Shown here piece after piece: positions 9,753 through 18,096 of a DNA stretch of 58,558 nucleotides. Position 1 is the first letter of the stretch. Each line of letters starts with the position of its first letter. A model generated the notes under the pieces. That model was given only the letters and a program-made list of their open reading frames with translations. It was not told where the DNA came from and made no database searches. Origin of the DNA: CAVVVS01 sp963751355 (lineage in GTDB: Bacteria > Bacteroidota > Ignavibacteria > Ignavibacteriales > Ignavibacteriaceae); assembly GCA_963751355.1 (NCBI GenBank), contig CAVVVS010000095.1, positions 1-58,558 on the forward strand, written 5' to 3'. The position numbers and the translations under genes were made by a program.

Positions 9753-10856
9753 TTACTTGAATTTAATGGCTAATTGTCCGCATGCTGCTGCGATATCTTC
9801 ACCTTGTGTATCTCTTACCATAACCGTAATATTGCGATCTTTCAATTTTCTAGTAAAATGTTCAATCCTATGTTTCGGAGAAGGTTCGAGCTCTGCTGAT
9901 AATCCGCCCGGGTCCATGTGCTTTAGTGAGTTGAACGGTATAACATTAACTTTAGACGGTAATTGGCTGCACAATTTGATAAGTGCATTAAGATCCTCAT
10001 CTCTATCATTTAAATCTTTTAACATAACATATTCAAAGGTGATTTTTGTGCCGGTTTTATTTGAATAATATTTTAAGGACTCGATGTTTTGCCTTAAAGA
10101 ATATTTTTTGTTAATTGGCATTATCTTTGAACGAATGTCCTCGAAACATGAGTGAAGAGACAGCGCAAGTTTAACTTTTAAATTTGTGTCTGCCAATTCT
10201 TTAATTTTAGGTGCAATGCCGGCAGTTGAAACAGTAATCTTCTTCAAGCTTATGCCTGTTAATAATTCTTCATTAAATAACCCAAGTGATTTAACGGTAG
10301 AATTAAAATTTAACAGCGGTTCTCCCATGCCCATGTAAACAATATTGGTAATCCTGTCTTTTCCGTAATCCTTTGCTGCAAGCATATACTGATCGAAAAT
10401 CTCACCGGCGGTTAAATTTTTCTTGTAACCCATTAAACCCGTAGCACAAAACTTACAGTCTAACGGGCAGCCAACCTGTGTAGAAATGCATAAAGTTGTT
10501 CTTTTTGTTTCCGGTATAATAACGGATTCAATTTTATTCTTTTCATTAGTTTCAAAAATAAATTTTTTTGTACCGTTTTCATGAGAAATTTCGGAATCGA
10601 AATAACGCAGGGTCTGCAGGTCGTTTTTTTTATTTAATTCGAAACGAAGCGATTTTGGCAGATTCAGCATGTCATTAAAATCAGTGACGAGGTGATTGTA
10701 CATCCAGTTGAAAACTTGTTCGCCTCTAAACTTGCTATGACCGGCAGATTCAAAATATTCCCGGAGTTCAGGTAAAGTCATCCCCTTCAATTGAACTTTT
10801 TTAGCAGCGATATCGATGTCTTGTTTATCTATTAAGGAAATGTCAGATTTTTTCAT
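9753..10856 (-). CDS. rlmN: Dual-specificity RNA methyltransferase RlmN (radical SAM)
   Basis: RlmN makes 2-methyladenosine at A2503 of 23S rRNA and A37 of some tRNAs through a methyl-cysteine intermediate. The radical-SAM cysteines are in STQVGCPLDCKFCATG (C-x3-C-x2-C, about residue 130). Also seen are NIVYMGMGEPLLNF, the SAM-binding VSTAG, ALSLHS, and the C-terminal DTQGEDIAAACGQL containing the methyl-accepting cysteine. Residues 26-120 form the usual N-terminal accessory domain (SKFRGEQVFNWMYNH). At 367 residues it is slightly longer than E. coli RlmN-like proteins of about 350-384. It heads the operon with the TrmH-like gene. Confidence 0.96.
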   Translation of the reverse strand: MKKSDISLIDKQDIDIAAKKVQLKGMTLPELREYFESAGHSKFRGEQVFNWMYNHLVTDFNDMLNLPKSLRFELNKKNDLQTLRYFDSEISHENGTKKFIFETNEKNKIESVIIPETKRTTLCISTQVGCPLDCKFCATGLMGYKKNLTAGEIFDQYMLAAKDYGKDRITNIVYMGMGEPLLNFNSTVKSLGLFNEELLTGISLKKITVSTAGIAPKIKELADTNLKVKLALSLHSCFEDIRSKIMPINKKYSLRQNIESLKYYSNKTGTKITFEYVMLKDLNDRDEDLNALIKLCSQLPSKVNVIPFNSLKHMDPGGLSAELEPSPKHRIEHFTRKLKDRNITVMVRDTQGEDIAAACGQLAIKFK

Positions 10857-11010
10857 AGCTTTAAATATAATAATAAAGCGAGTGTCAAAAAATTGAAAAT
10901 AATCAGCACATATGTAATTAATGAAGAATTCTCAAACCATTGCGATAATAATATTATTACCTTATTTTTCAGTTAAGTATTTATATATTAAGCATTAATT
11001 TTTCTAAATA

Positions 11011-11075
11011 ATTAAATACCACAAGTATTTAATTATACAAGCTTTTTAAGCTTAAATTAATTACCAAAAGTAATT
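11011..11075. promoter_or_regulatory. Cluster of inverted repeats upstream of acyl-CoA dehydrogenase (candidate operator)
   Basis: Three palindromic elements lie between 87 and 22 bases before the start codon. At 11011-11033, ATTAAATAC and GTATTTAAT form a perfect 9-bp inverted repeat around a 5-base CACAA spacer. At 11039-11053, two AAGCTT palindromes are separated by TTT. At 11059-11075, AATTAC and GTAATT form a 6-bp repeat around CAAAA. The first and third share the pattern TAC-CAMAA-GTA, with centres 45 bases apart, as expected for paired binding sites of a dimeric repressor. The identity of the regulator is unknown, and AT-rich DNA makes chance palindromes more likely. Confidence 0.4.
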
Positions 11076-11097
11076 TTCACTAAAAAGAGGAAAAAAG

Positions 11098-12243
11098 ATG
11101 AATTTCGAGTTTACTGAAGATCAGCGAATGATCCTGGAAACAGCAAGAGAATTTGCCCAAACTGAAATTATGCCCTCCGCTGTAGAGCGAGATATAAAAG
11201 CAGAATTCCCCCAAGAAATTGTAAAAAAATTAGGCGAACTTGGATTTTTAGGCATGATGGTATCCCCGGAATACGGAGGTGCCGGCATGGACACTATAAG
11301 CTATGTCCTGGCGATGATAGAAATTTCAAAGGTCGATGCCAGTGTTGGTGTTATTATGTCGGTAAATAATTCTCTAGTTTGTTTCGGACTGGAACAATAT
11401 GGTTCTGATTATATTAAAGATAAATATCTTATTCCTCTTGCTAAAGGTGAAAAGTTAGGCGCCTTTGCTCTATCCGAACCGGAAGCAGGCAGCGATGCTA
11501 CGAAGCAAAGAACTACTGCGGATAAAGACGGCGACAGCTATGTTTTGAACGGTATTAAAAACTGGATAACAAACGGGATAAATGCCGATTATTATTTAGT
11601 TATGGCAACTACTGATAAAAGCAAAGGGCATCATGGTATTTCTACTTTTCTTGTTGAAAAAGGAATGCCGGGTTTCGATCATGGGAAGAAAGAAGATAAG
11701 ATGGGTATCAGAAGTTCCGATACGTGTTCACTTACTTTTGAAAGCTGTAAGGTTCCTGCAGAAAATTTAGTCTGGGAAGAAGGCAAAGGATTTAATTTTG
11801 CTATGCATACGTTAAACGGAGGTAGAATCGGTATTGCAGCTCAGGCGATAGGCATCGCTGAAGCGTCGCTTGATGCGGCCATTAAATATTCAAAAGAGAG
11901 AAAGGCATTCGGTGTTCCCATCTCAAGCTTACAAGGAATTCAATTTAAAATTGCTGATATGGCTGTTAAAGTAAACGCTGCAAAAATGCTTACATTTAAT
12001 GCTGCTGCAATGAAAGATGCCGGCAAAAAGTATTTCAAGGAAGCTGCAATGGCAAAACTCTATTCCTCTAAAATTGCCGTAGAATGTGCACTCGAAGCAA
12101 TACAAATTCACGGCGGTTACGGCTATGTGCGCGAATACCTTGTCGAAAGATATTTACGGGATGCCAAAATTACCGAAATTTATGAGGGTACTTCGGAAAT
12201 ACAAAAGCTGGTGATTTCACGTGCATTACTGGATGAAAAATAA
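11098..12243 (+). CDS. Acyl-CoA dehydrogenase (short/medium chain type)
   Basis: A 381-residue FAD flavoprotein that oxidises acyl-CoA to trans-2-enoyl-CoA, passing electrons to electron-transfer flavoprotein. Family signatures: FALSEPEAGSDATKQRTTA (FAD/substrate loop), NGIKNWITNG, and near the C-terminus EIYEGTSEIQKLVI, whose glutamate corresponds to the catalytic base in short-chain enzymes such as butyryl-CoA dehydrogenase. An AGAGG ribosome-binding site sits just upstream. No etfAB or other beta-oxidation gene is in the window, so the gene probably stands apart from its pathway partners; it may share a transcript with the YidD-like gene that starts five bases after it. Confidence 0.95.
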   Translation: MNFEFTEDQRMILETAREFAQTEIMPSAVERDIKAEFPQEIVKKLGELGFLGMMVSPEYGGAGMDTISYVLAMIEISKVDASVGVIMSVNNSLVCFGLEQYGSDYIKDKYLIPLAKGEKLGAFALSEPEAGSDATKQRTTADKDGDSYVLNGIKNWITNGINADYYLVMATTDKSKGHHGISTFLVEKGMPGFDHGKKEDKMGIRSSDTCSLTFESCKVPAENLVWEEGKGFNFAMHTLNGGRIGIAAQAIGIAEASLDAAIKYSKERKAFGVPISSLQGIQFKIADMAVKVNAAKMLTFNAAAMKDAGKKYFKEAAMAKLYSSKIAVECALEAIQIHGGYGYVREYLVERYLRDAKITEIYEGTSEIQKLVISRALLDEK

Positions 12244-12247
12244 TTAA

Positions 12248-12703
12248 ATGGTTAAAATTTTATTAATATTATTATTAAGTATCTGCATGAACGCATTTGC
12301 CCAAACAGACTGGTTTAGGTGGGGGAAAGCAAATTTTTCTTATAAGATGCCCGGCCAATACGGGCATCGCAGTTATTCTTTTGATACCCGCAGTCCGCAA
12401 AAATTAATCTTGAGCTCGCTTGCGGACGGATATTGGTTTTTTATTTCGGATGTAGACGGAGATAACTGCTCTTTCAGCCCGACTTGTTCATCTTTTTTTC
12501 TTCAATCGGTAAAAGAGACGAATATTATCCAGGGTACTTTTATGTTTTTCGACAGGTTTACACGGGATATGGATATTTATGAAAAATATGATCATTATCC
12601 ACGGGTGAAGGACGGTCATTTTTATGATCCCCCTGCTTTATACACATTAAATAAAACAAAAATAAAATATATACCGCCTTTTGTAGTCGTTAACTCCGAA
12701 TGA
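12248..12703 (+). CDS. Exported YidD-like (membrane insertion efficiency factor family) protein
   Basis: A 151-residue protein with a signal peptide (ILLILLLSICMNAFAQ, cleavage near residue 19). Residues 74-105 resemble YidD: NCSFSPTCSSFFLQSVKE matches the family's C-x-F/Y-x-P-TCS-x-Y core, followed by NIIQGTFMFFDRFTRD. Normal YidD proteins are about 70-90 residues, cytoplasmic or inner-face amphipathic, and help YidC insert membrane proteins. Here the domain sits behind a signal peptide and a 50-residue extension, so if the prediction is right it acts on the periplasmic side. It overlaps the next gene by four bases. A role in membrane assembly is inference. Confidence 0.75.
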   Translation: MVKILLILLLSICMNAFAQTDWFRWGKANFSYKMPGQYGHRSYSFDTRSPQKLILSSLADGYWFFISDVDGDNCSFSPTCSSFFLQSVKETNIIQGTFMFFDRFTRDMDIYEKYDHYPRVKDGHFYDPPALYTLNKTKIKYIPPFVVVNSE

Positions 12704-13569
12704 AGAAAGTAATAATACTTTTCATAATATACCTATCTTCAAGCTTTGCCCAGCATAAAAGCAATTCATATACAAATAATATTTATTCACCAACCAATAT
12801 TAAAAAATTTGCAAATTATCTTTACTGCCAGAGAGATTACCTTCGTGCGATTGAGCAATATCATTTATATTTATCAAATATTAAAAACGATACGGTAAAC
12901 CTAAAAATTGGACTGGCATATTCCTACATGGGTGATTATGCCAAAGCTGCCGATCAATTTTATTCTATTGATAGAAGTTCTTCATTCTCATCGCTTTCAA
13001 AAATGGAATATTATAAAGCATTATTTCAAGCAAAGGATTATACCGATTTTAGAAAAATGTACGAGAATGTTCAGATAGATCCAGGTGTAAAATATTTATA
13101 TAACCTAAATAAACTATACAATTTCACTTATTTTTTTACGAATGATAAGATGCCGGATGAAGATGTTTTCCTGCTTCCTTTTAATAAAGATGAAAAAAAA
13201 GAGGTTATGAAATATTATGATTGGAAAAATAATCCTCCTTATAAAAGTCCTTATACTGCCGCCATACTCTCCACAATAGTTCCGGGTTTGGGGAAAATTT
13301 ATGCGGAACAATATAGTGACGGTATAACGGCGGCGATTGCTACCGGAGTTCTCGGATATTTATCTTATGCTAATTTTCATGCCGGTCATAAATTTAGAGC
13401 CTGGCTTTTTACTGCATTAACTGCTGGTTTTTATGCCGGTAATATTTATGGCTCGTATGCTGCTGTACAAATTTATAATGTAAAAATTGACTTTGACTTT
13501 GTGAAAGGTGTTCAATTGTTTTTAAAAAATAATAATTTTTTTACCCCGGTTATTAATTTTTGTAAATAG
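12700..13569 (+). CDS. TPR protein with C-terminal PGLGxIY membrane segment
   Basis: A 289-residue protein with an N-terminal signal peptide (VIILFIIYLSSSFAQ). Residues 35-130 read as TPR-like helical pairs (YCQRDYLRAIEQYHLYLSN, then YSYMGDYAKAADQFYSI). From about residue 185 a hydrophobic hairpin follows: AAILSTIVPGLGKIYAEQYSDGI and two more hydrophobic segments. The PGLGKIY element recalls TM2/DUF5683-type small membrane domains, but I cannot name a family with certainty. It overlaps the YidD-like gene by four bases and has the same layout as the next gene, so the three probably form one operon and may act together in the envelope. Function unknown. Confidence 0.75.
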   Translation: MKKVIILFIIYLSSSFAQHKSNSYTNNIYSPTNIKKFANYLYCQRDYLRAIEQYHLYLSNIKNDTVNLKIGLAYSYMGDYAKAADQFYSIDRSSSFSSLSKMEYYKALFQAKDYTDFRKMYENVQIDPGVKYLYNLNKLYNFTYFFTNDKMPDEDVFLLPFNKDEKKEVMKYYDWKNNPPYKSPYTAAILSTIVPGLGKIYAEQYSDGITAAIATGVLGYLSYANFHAGHKFRAWLFTALTAGFYAGNIYGSYAAVQIYNVKIDFDFVKGVQLFLKNNNFFTPVINFCK

Positions 13570-13583
13570 AAGCTAATCCCGCA

Positions 13584-14432
13584 ATGATGAATAAATATAT
13601 TCTATATTACATGACAATTCTTTTTGTAATTATCGTTTCATCGATTGATTTTTCACAGGATGCACTTTCATATCAACTGCAAATTGCTGATAGTCTTTAT
13701 AATCATGAAAATTATTACGATGCTGTAACGGAATACAAGAGATTATTATTTTTTGATGTGAATAATCAATACGGCTTTACCGGGAACTTTATGATCGGGA
13801 AATGTTATAAGGAAGGGGCGAAATTTTCTGATGCGATAAGGTATTTTACTCTTGCGGAAATTAATGCAAGAAATGATGAAAGTTTATTTGATAGTGAAAT
13901 AGAAATTATCAGATGCAATATCCTGAGAAGAACAACGGATTGGGCACTAACTCTTTTAGATTCTTTATCCGTAAATCCAAAGTTTTACAATAAAACAACT
14001 CAAATAGATTATTGGAGAGGATGGGCATATATTTTCGCCGATAAATGGGATCATGCTGCAGTTTATTTTTCCAAAGTTGATTCCGCAGGTGTTCTAAAAA
14101 ATTTATGCGATAATGTTCATAAAAATAAATACTCTGTTCAGTTTGCAAGTATTATTTCTCATATAATTCCCGGTTCCGGACAGATATACACCGGCAATTA
14201 TTTTAGCGGTTTCTTATCATTAGGATGGAATGTATTATGGGCATATACCGCAATCACTGCTTTTTCAGCCGATCGTATTTTTGACGGGTTTGCAGTTACC
14301 AATTTTCTCTGGTTGAGGTTTTATAACGGAAATTTGCAAAATGCCGAAAAATTTGCCGTGCAAAAAAACTTGAAGATAAGCAATAAAGCCCTTTTATTTC
14401 TTCAATTTAAGTATCATGGAGCAAAGCCGTAA
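13584..14432 (+). CDS. TPR protein with C-terminal PGSGxIY membrane segment (paralog of preceding gene)
   Basis: A 282-residue exported protein (signal peptide about residues 5-26, MTILFVIIVSSIDFSQ). It repeats the layout of the previous gene: TPR-like helices at about 30-150 (NYYDAVTEYKRLLFFDVNNQ, then MIGKCYKEGAKFSDAIRYF), then IISHIIPGSGQIYTGNYFSG and hydrophobic stretches at about 188-245. Sequence similarity to its neighbour is low except for the P-G-x-G-x-IY element, so the pair is probably an ancient duplication. ATG at 13584 is immediately followed by a second ATG; either could start. It ends the YidD-like operon; a 157-base gap follows before lemA. Confidence 0.72.
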   Translation: MMNKYILYYMTILFVIIVSSIDFSQDALSYQLQIADSLYNHENYYDAVTEYKRLLFFDVNNQYGFTGNFMIGKCYKEGAKFSDAIRYFTLAEINARNDESLFDSEIEIIRCNILRRTTDWALTLLDSLSVNPKFYNKTTQIDYWRGWAYIFADKWDHAAVYFSKVDSAGVLKNLCDNVHKNKYSVQFASIISHIIPGSGQIYTGNYFSGFLSLGWNVLWAYTAITAFSADRIFDGFAVTNFLWLRFYNGNLQNAEKFAVQKNLKISNKALLFLQFKYHGAKP

Positions 14433-14589
14433 AAACTCGAACTGAATTTTGATAAAGATGATTTCGTTGTATATTGAAAAAAATCAGTTTAAATTGAAAA
14501 CCAAATTTGATTTATATTCGTCAAAAAATTCTATCTGGAAAATTTTCTTGTAGGAATCATTTACAGAATAAAGCAGTTTAGGAGGACCA

Positions 14590-15195
14590 ATGAAAAAAGG
14601 GATGATTATCGGACTCTCTGTTGGAGGCGGAATATTGTTGATAGTAGCAATATTTTTTATCTGGGGGATTGGGGTTTATAATAATCTTGTTACCTATCGA
14701 GAGGCTGTAAATCAGAGCTGGAGCCAGGTCGAAAATCAGTATCAAAGAAGAACAGATCTCATTCCGAATTTAGTCAATACCGTAAAGGGATATGCAAATT
14801 TTGAAAAAAGCGTTCTAATCGGTGTTACCGAAGCCAGGTCAAAAGTAAGCCAAATGACGGTTACCAAAGATGTTCTGGATGATCCGCAGGCTTTCCAAAA
14901 ATTTCAAGCAGTGCAGGGAAACTTAAGTAATGCTCTTTCCCGGTTATTGGTAACGGTAGAAAACTATCCTGATTTAAAAGCCAACGAAAATTTTCTACAG
15001 CTACAAGCACAACTAGAAGGCACCGAAAACAGGATTGCGGTTGAAAGGAGAAAGTTTAATCTTTCGGTTCAAACTTATAACACAGCTATAAAGAGATTTC
15101 CCGGATCTATTTTTGCCGGTATTTACGGCTTCAATGAAAAACAATATTTTAAAGCAACTGCTGGTTCGGAAACACCCCCGAAAGTTAAGTTTTAG
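14590..15195 (+). CDS. lemA: LemA family protein
   Basis: A 201-residue LemA protein with a single N-terminal membrane anchor (IGLSVGGGILLIVAIFFIWGI) and the family helical bundle: YNNLVTYREAVNQSWSQVEN, QYQRRTDLIPNLVNTVKGYA, then ENYPDLKANENFLQLQAQLE and GTENRIAVERRKFN. The C-terminal FPGSIFAGIYGFNEKQYF is also typical. LemA proteins are widespread, of unclear biochemical role, and usually encoded next to TPM-domain proteins, as here (6-base gap). A strong AGGAGG ribosome-binding site precedes the ATG. Confidence 0.96.
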   Translation: MKKGMIIGLSVGGGILLIVAIFFIWGIGVYNNLVTYREAVNQSWSQVENQYQRRTDLIPNLVNTVKGYANFEKSVLIGVTEARSKVSQMTVTKDVLDDPQAFQKFQAVQGNLSNALSRLLVTVENYPDLKANENFLQLQAQLEGTENRIAVERRKFNLSVQTYNTAIKRFPGSIFAGIYGFNEKQYFKATAGSETPPKVKF

Positions 15196-15201
15196 AGGAT
15201 A

Positions 15202-15942
15202 ATGAAAAAGTTATTTTTTGTTTTAATATTTTTATTACTGACGGCATCCGGTTTTACCCAGCCAAAAGTACCCGAACTTTCAGCATGGGTAACCGATTAT
15301 ACGAATACACTAACCTCATCGGAAATCAATAATCTTAGTGTAAGATTAAAATCATTCGCTGACAGTACGAGCAGCCAGATAGTTATTTTAATGATACCAA
15401 CCTTAAATAATTATCCTCTGGAAATGTATTCTTATTCGGTTGCTGCTAAAAATAAAATAGGAACCAAGGGAAACGACAACGGTATATTGGTACTTATTGT
15501 TAAAGACGACAAGAAGGCAAGGATTGAAGTCGGATACGGAATGGAAGGTGCACTCCCTGATGCACTTGCTAGTTCGATAATAAGAAATGTTATGATTCCT
15601 TTTTTTAAAAAAGGTGATTATTATGACGGACTTTATCAGGGAATTAATGCGGTAATATTAGCCACCAAGGGAGAATACAAGGCTGTGCCGCAGTCATCTT
15701 CGGGTAAAGACAAATCTTCTAAATTTGTAACATTCATTTTCTTAATCTTTTTTCTATTATTCTTTCTTTTCAGGGGAGGCAGAAGAAGAGGAGGACCGGG
15801 AGGCTTTATATTTTTCCCGGGAGGATTCGGAGGTTTCGGCGGTGGATCTTCCGGGGGAGGATTTGGCGGAGGTTTCGGCGGCGGCGGATTCAGCGGTGGG
15901 GGAGGTTCCTTCGGCGGCGGCGGAGCAAGCGGCGGCTGGTAA
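15202..15942 (+). CDS. TPM-domain protein with glycine-rich tail (YgcG family)
   Basis: A 246-residue protein: signal peptide (LFFVLIFLLLTASGFTQ), a TPM domain at about 24-155 (VTDYTNTLTSSEINNLSVRL, QIVILMIPTL, then DNGILVLIVKDDKKARIEVGYG and GALPDALASSIIRN), one membrane segment at about 175-190, and a C-terminal tail of some 55 residues made almost entirely of Gly, Phe and Ser in GGFGGG-like repeats. TPM domains include plant thylakoid TLP18.3 with acid phosphatase activity; bacterial members paired with LemA have no settled role. The Gly-rich tail is common in this family and is not a sign of foreign origin. Confidence 0.93.
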   Translation: MKKLFFVLIFLLLTASGFTQPKVPELSAWVTDYTNTLTSSEINNLSVRLKSFADSTSSQIVILMIPTLNNYPLEMYSYSVAAKNKIGTKGNDNGILVLIVKDDKKARIEVGYGMEGALPDALASSIIRNVMIPFFKKGDYYDGLYQGINAVILATKGEYKAVPQSSSGKDKSSKFVTFIFLIFFLLFFLFRGGRRRGGPGGFIFFPGGFGGFGGGSSGGGFGGGFGGGGFSGGGGSFGGGGASGGW

Positions 15943-16141
15943 TGAGAATAAATAAATTTGCTTTTCGTATTGAACTTTGAAAGCTGATTTATTAAAATTA
16001 CGGCAAGGTTTCAAAATTTTACGATTTCACCATATCTAAAAATAATGCTTTGAATACTGTAAATTTATTCGAGGTGTATTATTTATTTTTCGTCCTCAAA
16101 AAACGGGGAGTTGATTCAAGATACTAAAGGAGTAATATTTA

Positions 16142-16474
16142 ATGTCAATAATGATTACAGAGGAATGCATTAATTGCGGTGCGTGTGAACCGGAATGTCC
16201 TAATACCGCAATTTATGAAGGAGGCGCCTCATGGGAACTTGCCGGAAAAATATATGGGGAAGGCGATCCCGCACCATCTGGAGCAACCGGTTTTTTTTCA
16301 GATGACTTATTCTATATAGTTCCCGATAAATGTACTGAATGCGAAGGATTTCATGATGAACCGCAGTGCGCAGCTGTTTGTCCGGTTGATTGCTGTATAC
16401 CCGATCCGAACCATGTTGAAGACAAAGAGACACTTTTAAATAGAAAGAATTACCTTGATGGTATTGGTAGATAA
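16142..16474 (+). CDS. 4Fe-4S dicluster ferredoxin, copy 1
   Basis: A 110-residue ferredoxin. The first cluster motif is CINCGACEPECPN (C-x2-C-x2-C-x3-C), the second is CTEC-x7-PQCAAVCPVDCC, with the longer spacing between second and third cysteine seen in Chlorobi/Chromatium-type 2[4Fe-4S] ferredoxins. Family members are low-potential electron carriers for enzymes such as pyruvate:ferredoxin oxidoreductase or nitrogenase. GGAG ribosome-binding site upstream. A second gene of identical length lies 460 bases downstream, about 85% identical at protein level by eye; the two differ mainly in acidic/neutral surface positions. Confidence 0.96.
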   Translation: MSIMITEECINCGACEPECPNTAIYEGGASWELAGKIYGEGDPAPSGATGFFSDDLFYIVPDKCTECEGFHDEPQCAAVCPVDCCIPDPNHVEDKETLLNRKNYLDGIGR

Positions 16475-16486
16475 TTACTTAGAGAG

Positions 16487-16513
16487 AAAGGGCAACACCT
16501 CTGCCCTTTTGTC
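16487..16513 (+). terminator. Rho-independent terminator after ferredoxin copy 1
   Basis: AAAGGGCA at 16487-16494 pairs with TGCCCTTT at 16502-16509 around a 7-base loop, 12 bases after the stop codon and followed by further T residues. The flanking GAGA/TCTC can extend the stem imperfectly. The same stem recurs after ferredoxin copy 2. Confidence 0.8.
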
Positions 16514-16934
16514 TCATTTCAATAAAATTTCCTCTTAACTAAAAAACTCATAATCATTTACCCGTATGCTATTATCTACTGTTTGATTCCTTTTCTTTGA
16601 ATGGATATAGCGGATAGTTCGTTTTGCGAAACCTGCGCATTCCTATGAGTAATTAATTCCATTTTAGCTTCCTTGAACTTAAATCATAGGAGTCCATTAT
16701 AGAGAATATAATTAAAATTATTCTCAAATCTGATAACAAAAGGCCCCTATTAATACTCATTTCTTAGAATAAATAGGTATTTTATTAAAATTAGGTCTGA
16801 ATTCATACTAAAATTATTATTCATCTGATTGGCATAAAATTGGTGACTTTTATGAAAAAAGAATTAGCAATCAAAAAATCTTAAAAAATAAGAGTTCAAA
16901 TAAATTATTTTAGTAATACAAGGAGGCTGTTAAA
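16514..16934. other. Intergenic region between the ferredoxin copies
   Basis: About 420 bases of AT-rich DNA without an open reading frame or recognisable RNA structure. It presumably carries a separate promoter for ferredoxin copy 2, since copy 1 ends in a terminator. No repeat linking it to the region upstream of copy 1 was seen beyond the ribosome-binding site. Confidence 0.5.
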
Positions 16935-17267
16935 ATGGCTATTATGATCACAGAAGAATGCATCAACTGCGGTGCATGCGAACCCGAATGTCCAAACAAT
17001 GCTATTTACGAAGGCGGAAGTGAATGGGAATTAGCAGGAAAAATGTATGGAGAAGGAGCTGCGGCACCTTCAGGAGCTGACGGATTCTATTCAAATGATT
17101 TCTTTTATGTTGCTCCCGATAAATGTACGGAATGTACCGGATTTCACGACGAACCTCAGTGTGTTGAAGTTTGTCCGGTTGACTGCTGCATACCTGATCC
17201 TAATCATCCGGAAGATAAAGATACATTATTGAAGAAGAAAGATTATCTCGATAGCTTGGGCAGATAA
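16935..17267 (+). CDS. 4Fe-4S dicluster ferredoxin, copy 2
   Basis: A 110-residue paralog of the gene at 16142. Cluster motifs CINCGACEPECPN and CTEC-x7-PQCVEVCPVDCC are intact, so both copies should be functional. Differences include NNAI for NTAI, SEWELAGKM for ASWELAGKI and LKKKDYLDS for LNRKNYLDG. An AAGGAGG ribosome-binding site is stronger than that of copy 1, hinting at higher expression. Tandem ferredoxin paralogs in Chlorobi-group bacteria serve as interchangeable electron carriers; partner enzymes are not in this window. Confidence 0.96.
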   Translation: MAIMITEECINCGACEPECPNNAIYEGGSEWELAGKMYGEGAAAPSGADGFYSNDFFYVAPDKCTECTGFHDEPQCVEVCPVDCCIPDPNHPEDKDTLLKKKDYLDSLGR

Positions 17268-17364
17268 TCTTAGGCAATTCAAAAAGATTAGTCACTAATT
17301 TTTTCTTGTTAATTGTCAATGTAACGAAATCTATCAAAGTTATATTTGGAAAAAAATATATTTT

Positions 17365-17391
17365 AAAGGGCATGTTGAGTGCCCTTTTTTT
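17365..17391 (+). terminator. Rho-independent terminator after ferredoxin copy 2
   Basis: AAAGGGCA (17365-17372) pairs with TGCCCTTT (17380-17387) around a TGTTGAG loop and is followed by a run of T. The stem is identical to the terminator of copy 1, with a different loop. Confidence 0.88.
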
Positions 17392-17522
17392 ATATTATTA
17401 ATCTCTATAGATATTATGATATTCAACACATTAATATTGCCATTAAATATTAATTCAATTAGATTAAAACCATCTTAAATGCGGACTTACGATTTACTTC
17501 ACTCAAAATAAATTGAGAATTG

Positions 17523-18017
17523 ATGAAATCAATTAATTATGCTATTCTGTTTCTTTCAATAATAATGATCGGAATTTTAGGCTGCTCTTCCGGTAAAAAT
17601 GTATCGGATAAATCAAACAAACATGATGCTAATCAGTTAAACATCGGACTTATCAGAATTCCACCCGGAGTTGTCAGAATACGAAGAACTATGGTTGACA
17701 TTGACAGTTCCCGAAAATTTTCAATGGTAAACAGTCCTTACAGTAAACAGCCTTGCTGGGCACATGTCAAAATAAATTCCATATTGGGGTATGGTGCAGG
17801 GGCACCTGTTGTAAGCGAATCCGATACCGTATTTGTTAAGTTTGGTTTTACTTTGGGACCCACAACGAAAAAACTCTTTCCGAATCTGGTTCACAGATTG
17901 CCCGGTCTGCCTATTGGTTCATCATTCCAAGCGGATTTACGGATTTTTAATAGCAAAATATTAAACAATAAAAAAAGTGAAGTAACATTTCAAATAAATT
18001 TATATAAGAAGTTTTAA
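17523..18017 (+). CDS. Lipoprotein of unknown function, copy 1
   Basis: A 164-residue predicted lipoprotein with lipobox IGILGC (cysteine about residue 22) followed by SSGK. I do not recognise a family. The body holds the blocks RIPPGVVRIR, VDIDSSRK, SILGYGAGAPVVS, FTLGPTTK and LPGLPIGSSFQADLRI, all shared with a paralog at 21321; the pattern of short beta-strands suggests an immunoglobulin- or OB-like all-beta fold. A TTG immediately precedes the ATG; the ATG at 17523 is preferred by analogy with the paralog. The two paralogs flank a transposase remnant and a beta-propeller gene. Confidence 0.82.
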   Translation: MKSINYAILFLSIIMIGILGCSSGKNVSDKSNKHDANQLNIGLIRIPPGVVRIRRTMVDIDSSRKFSMVNSPYSKQPCWAHVKINSILGYGAGAPVVSESDTVFVKFGFTLGPTTKKLFPNLVHRLPGLPIGSSFQADLRIFNSKILNNKKSEVTFQINLYKKF

Positions 18018-18096
18018 AAGTGCTGGTTTTCTAAAACGAATATTATAAAATATTCAGTTAAAACTTTTTTATAAGATTGATGAAGTAAGAAAATTA

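Noticed and set aside
15757..16014. Antisense frame opposite the glycine-rich tail of the TPM protein
   Set aside because: It exists only because GGN codons read as stop-free Ser/Ala/Pro-rich sequence on the other strand.
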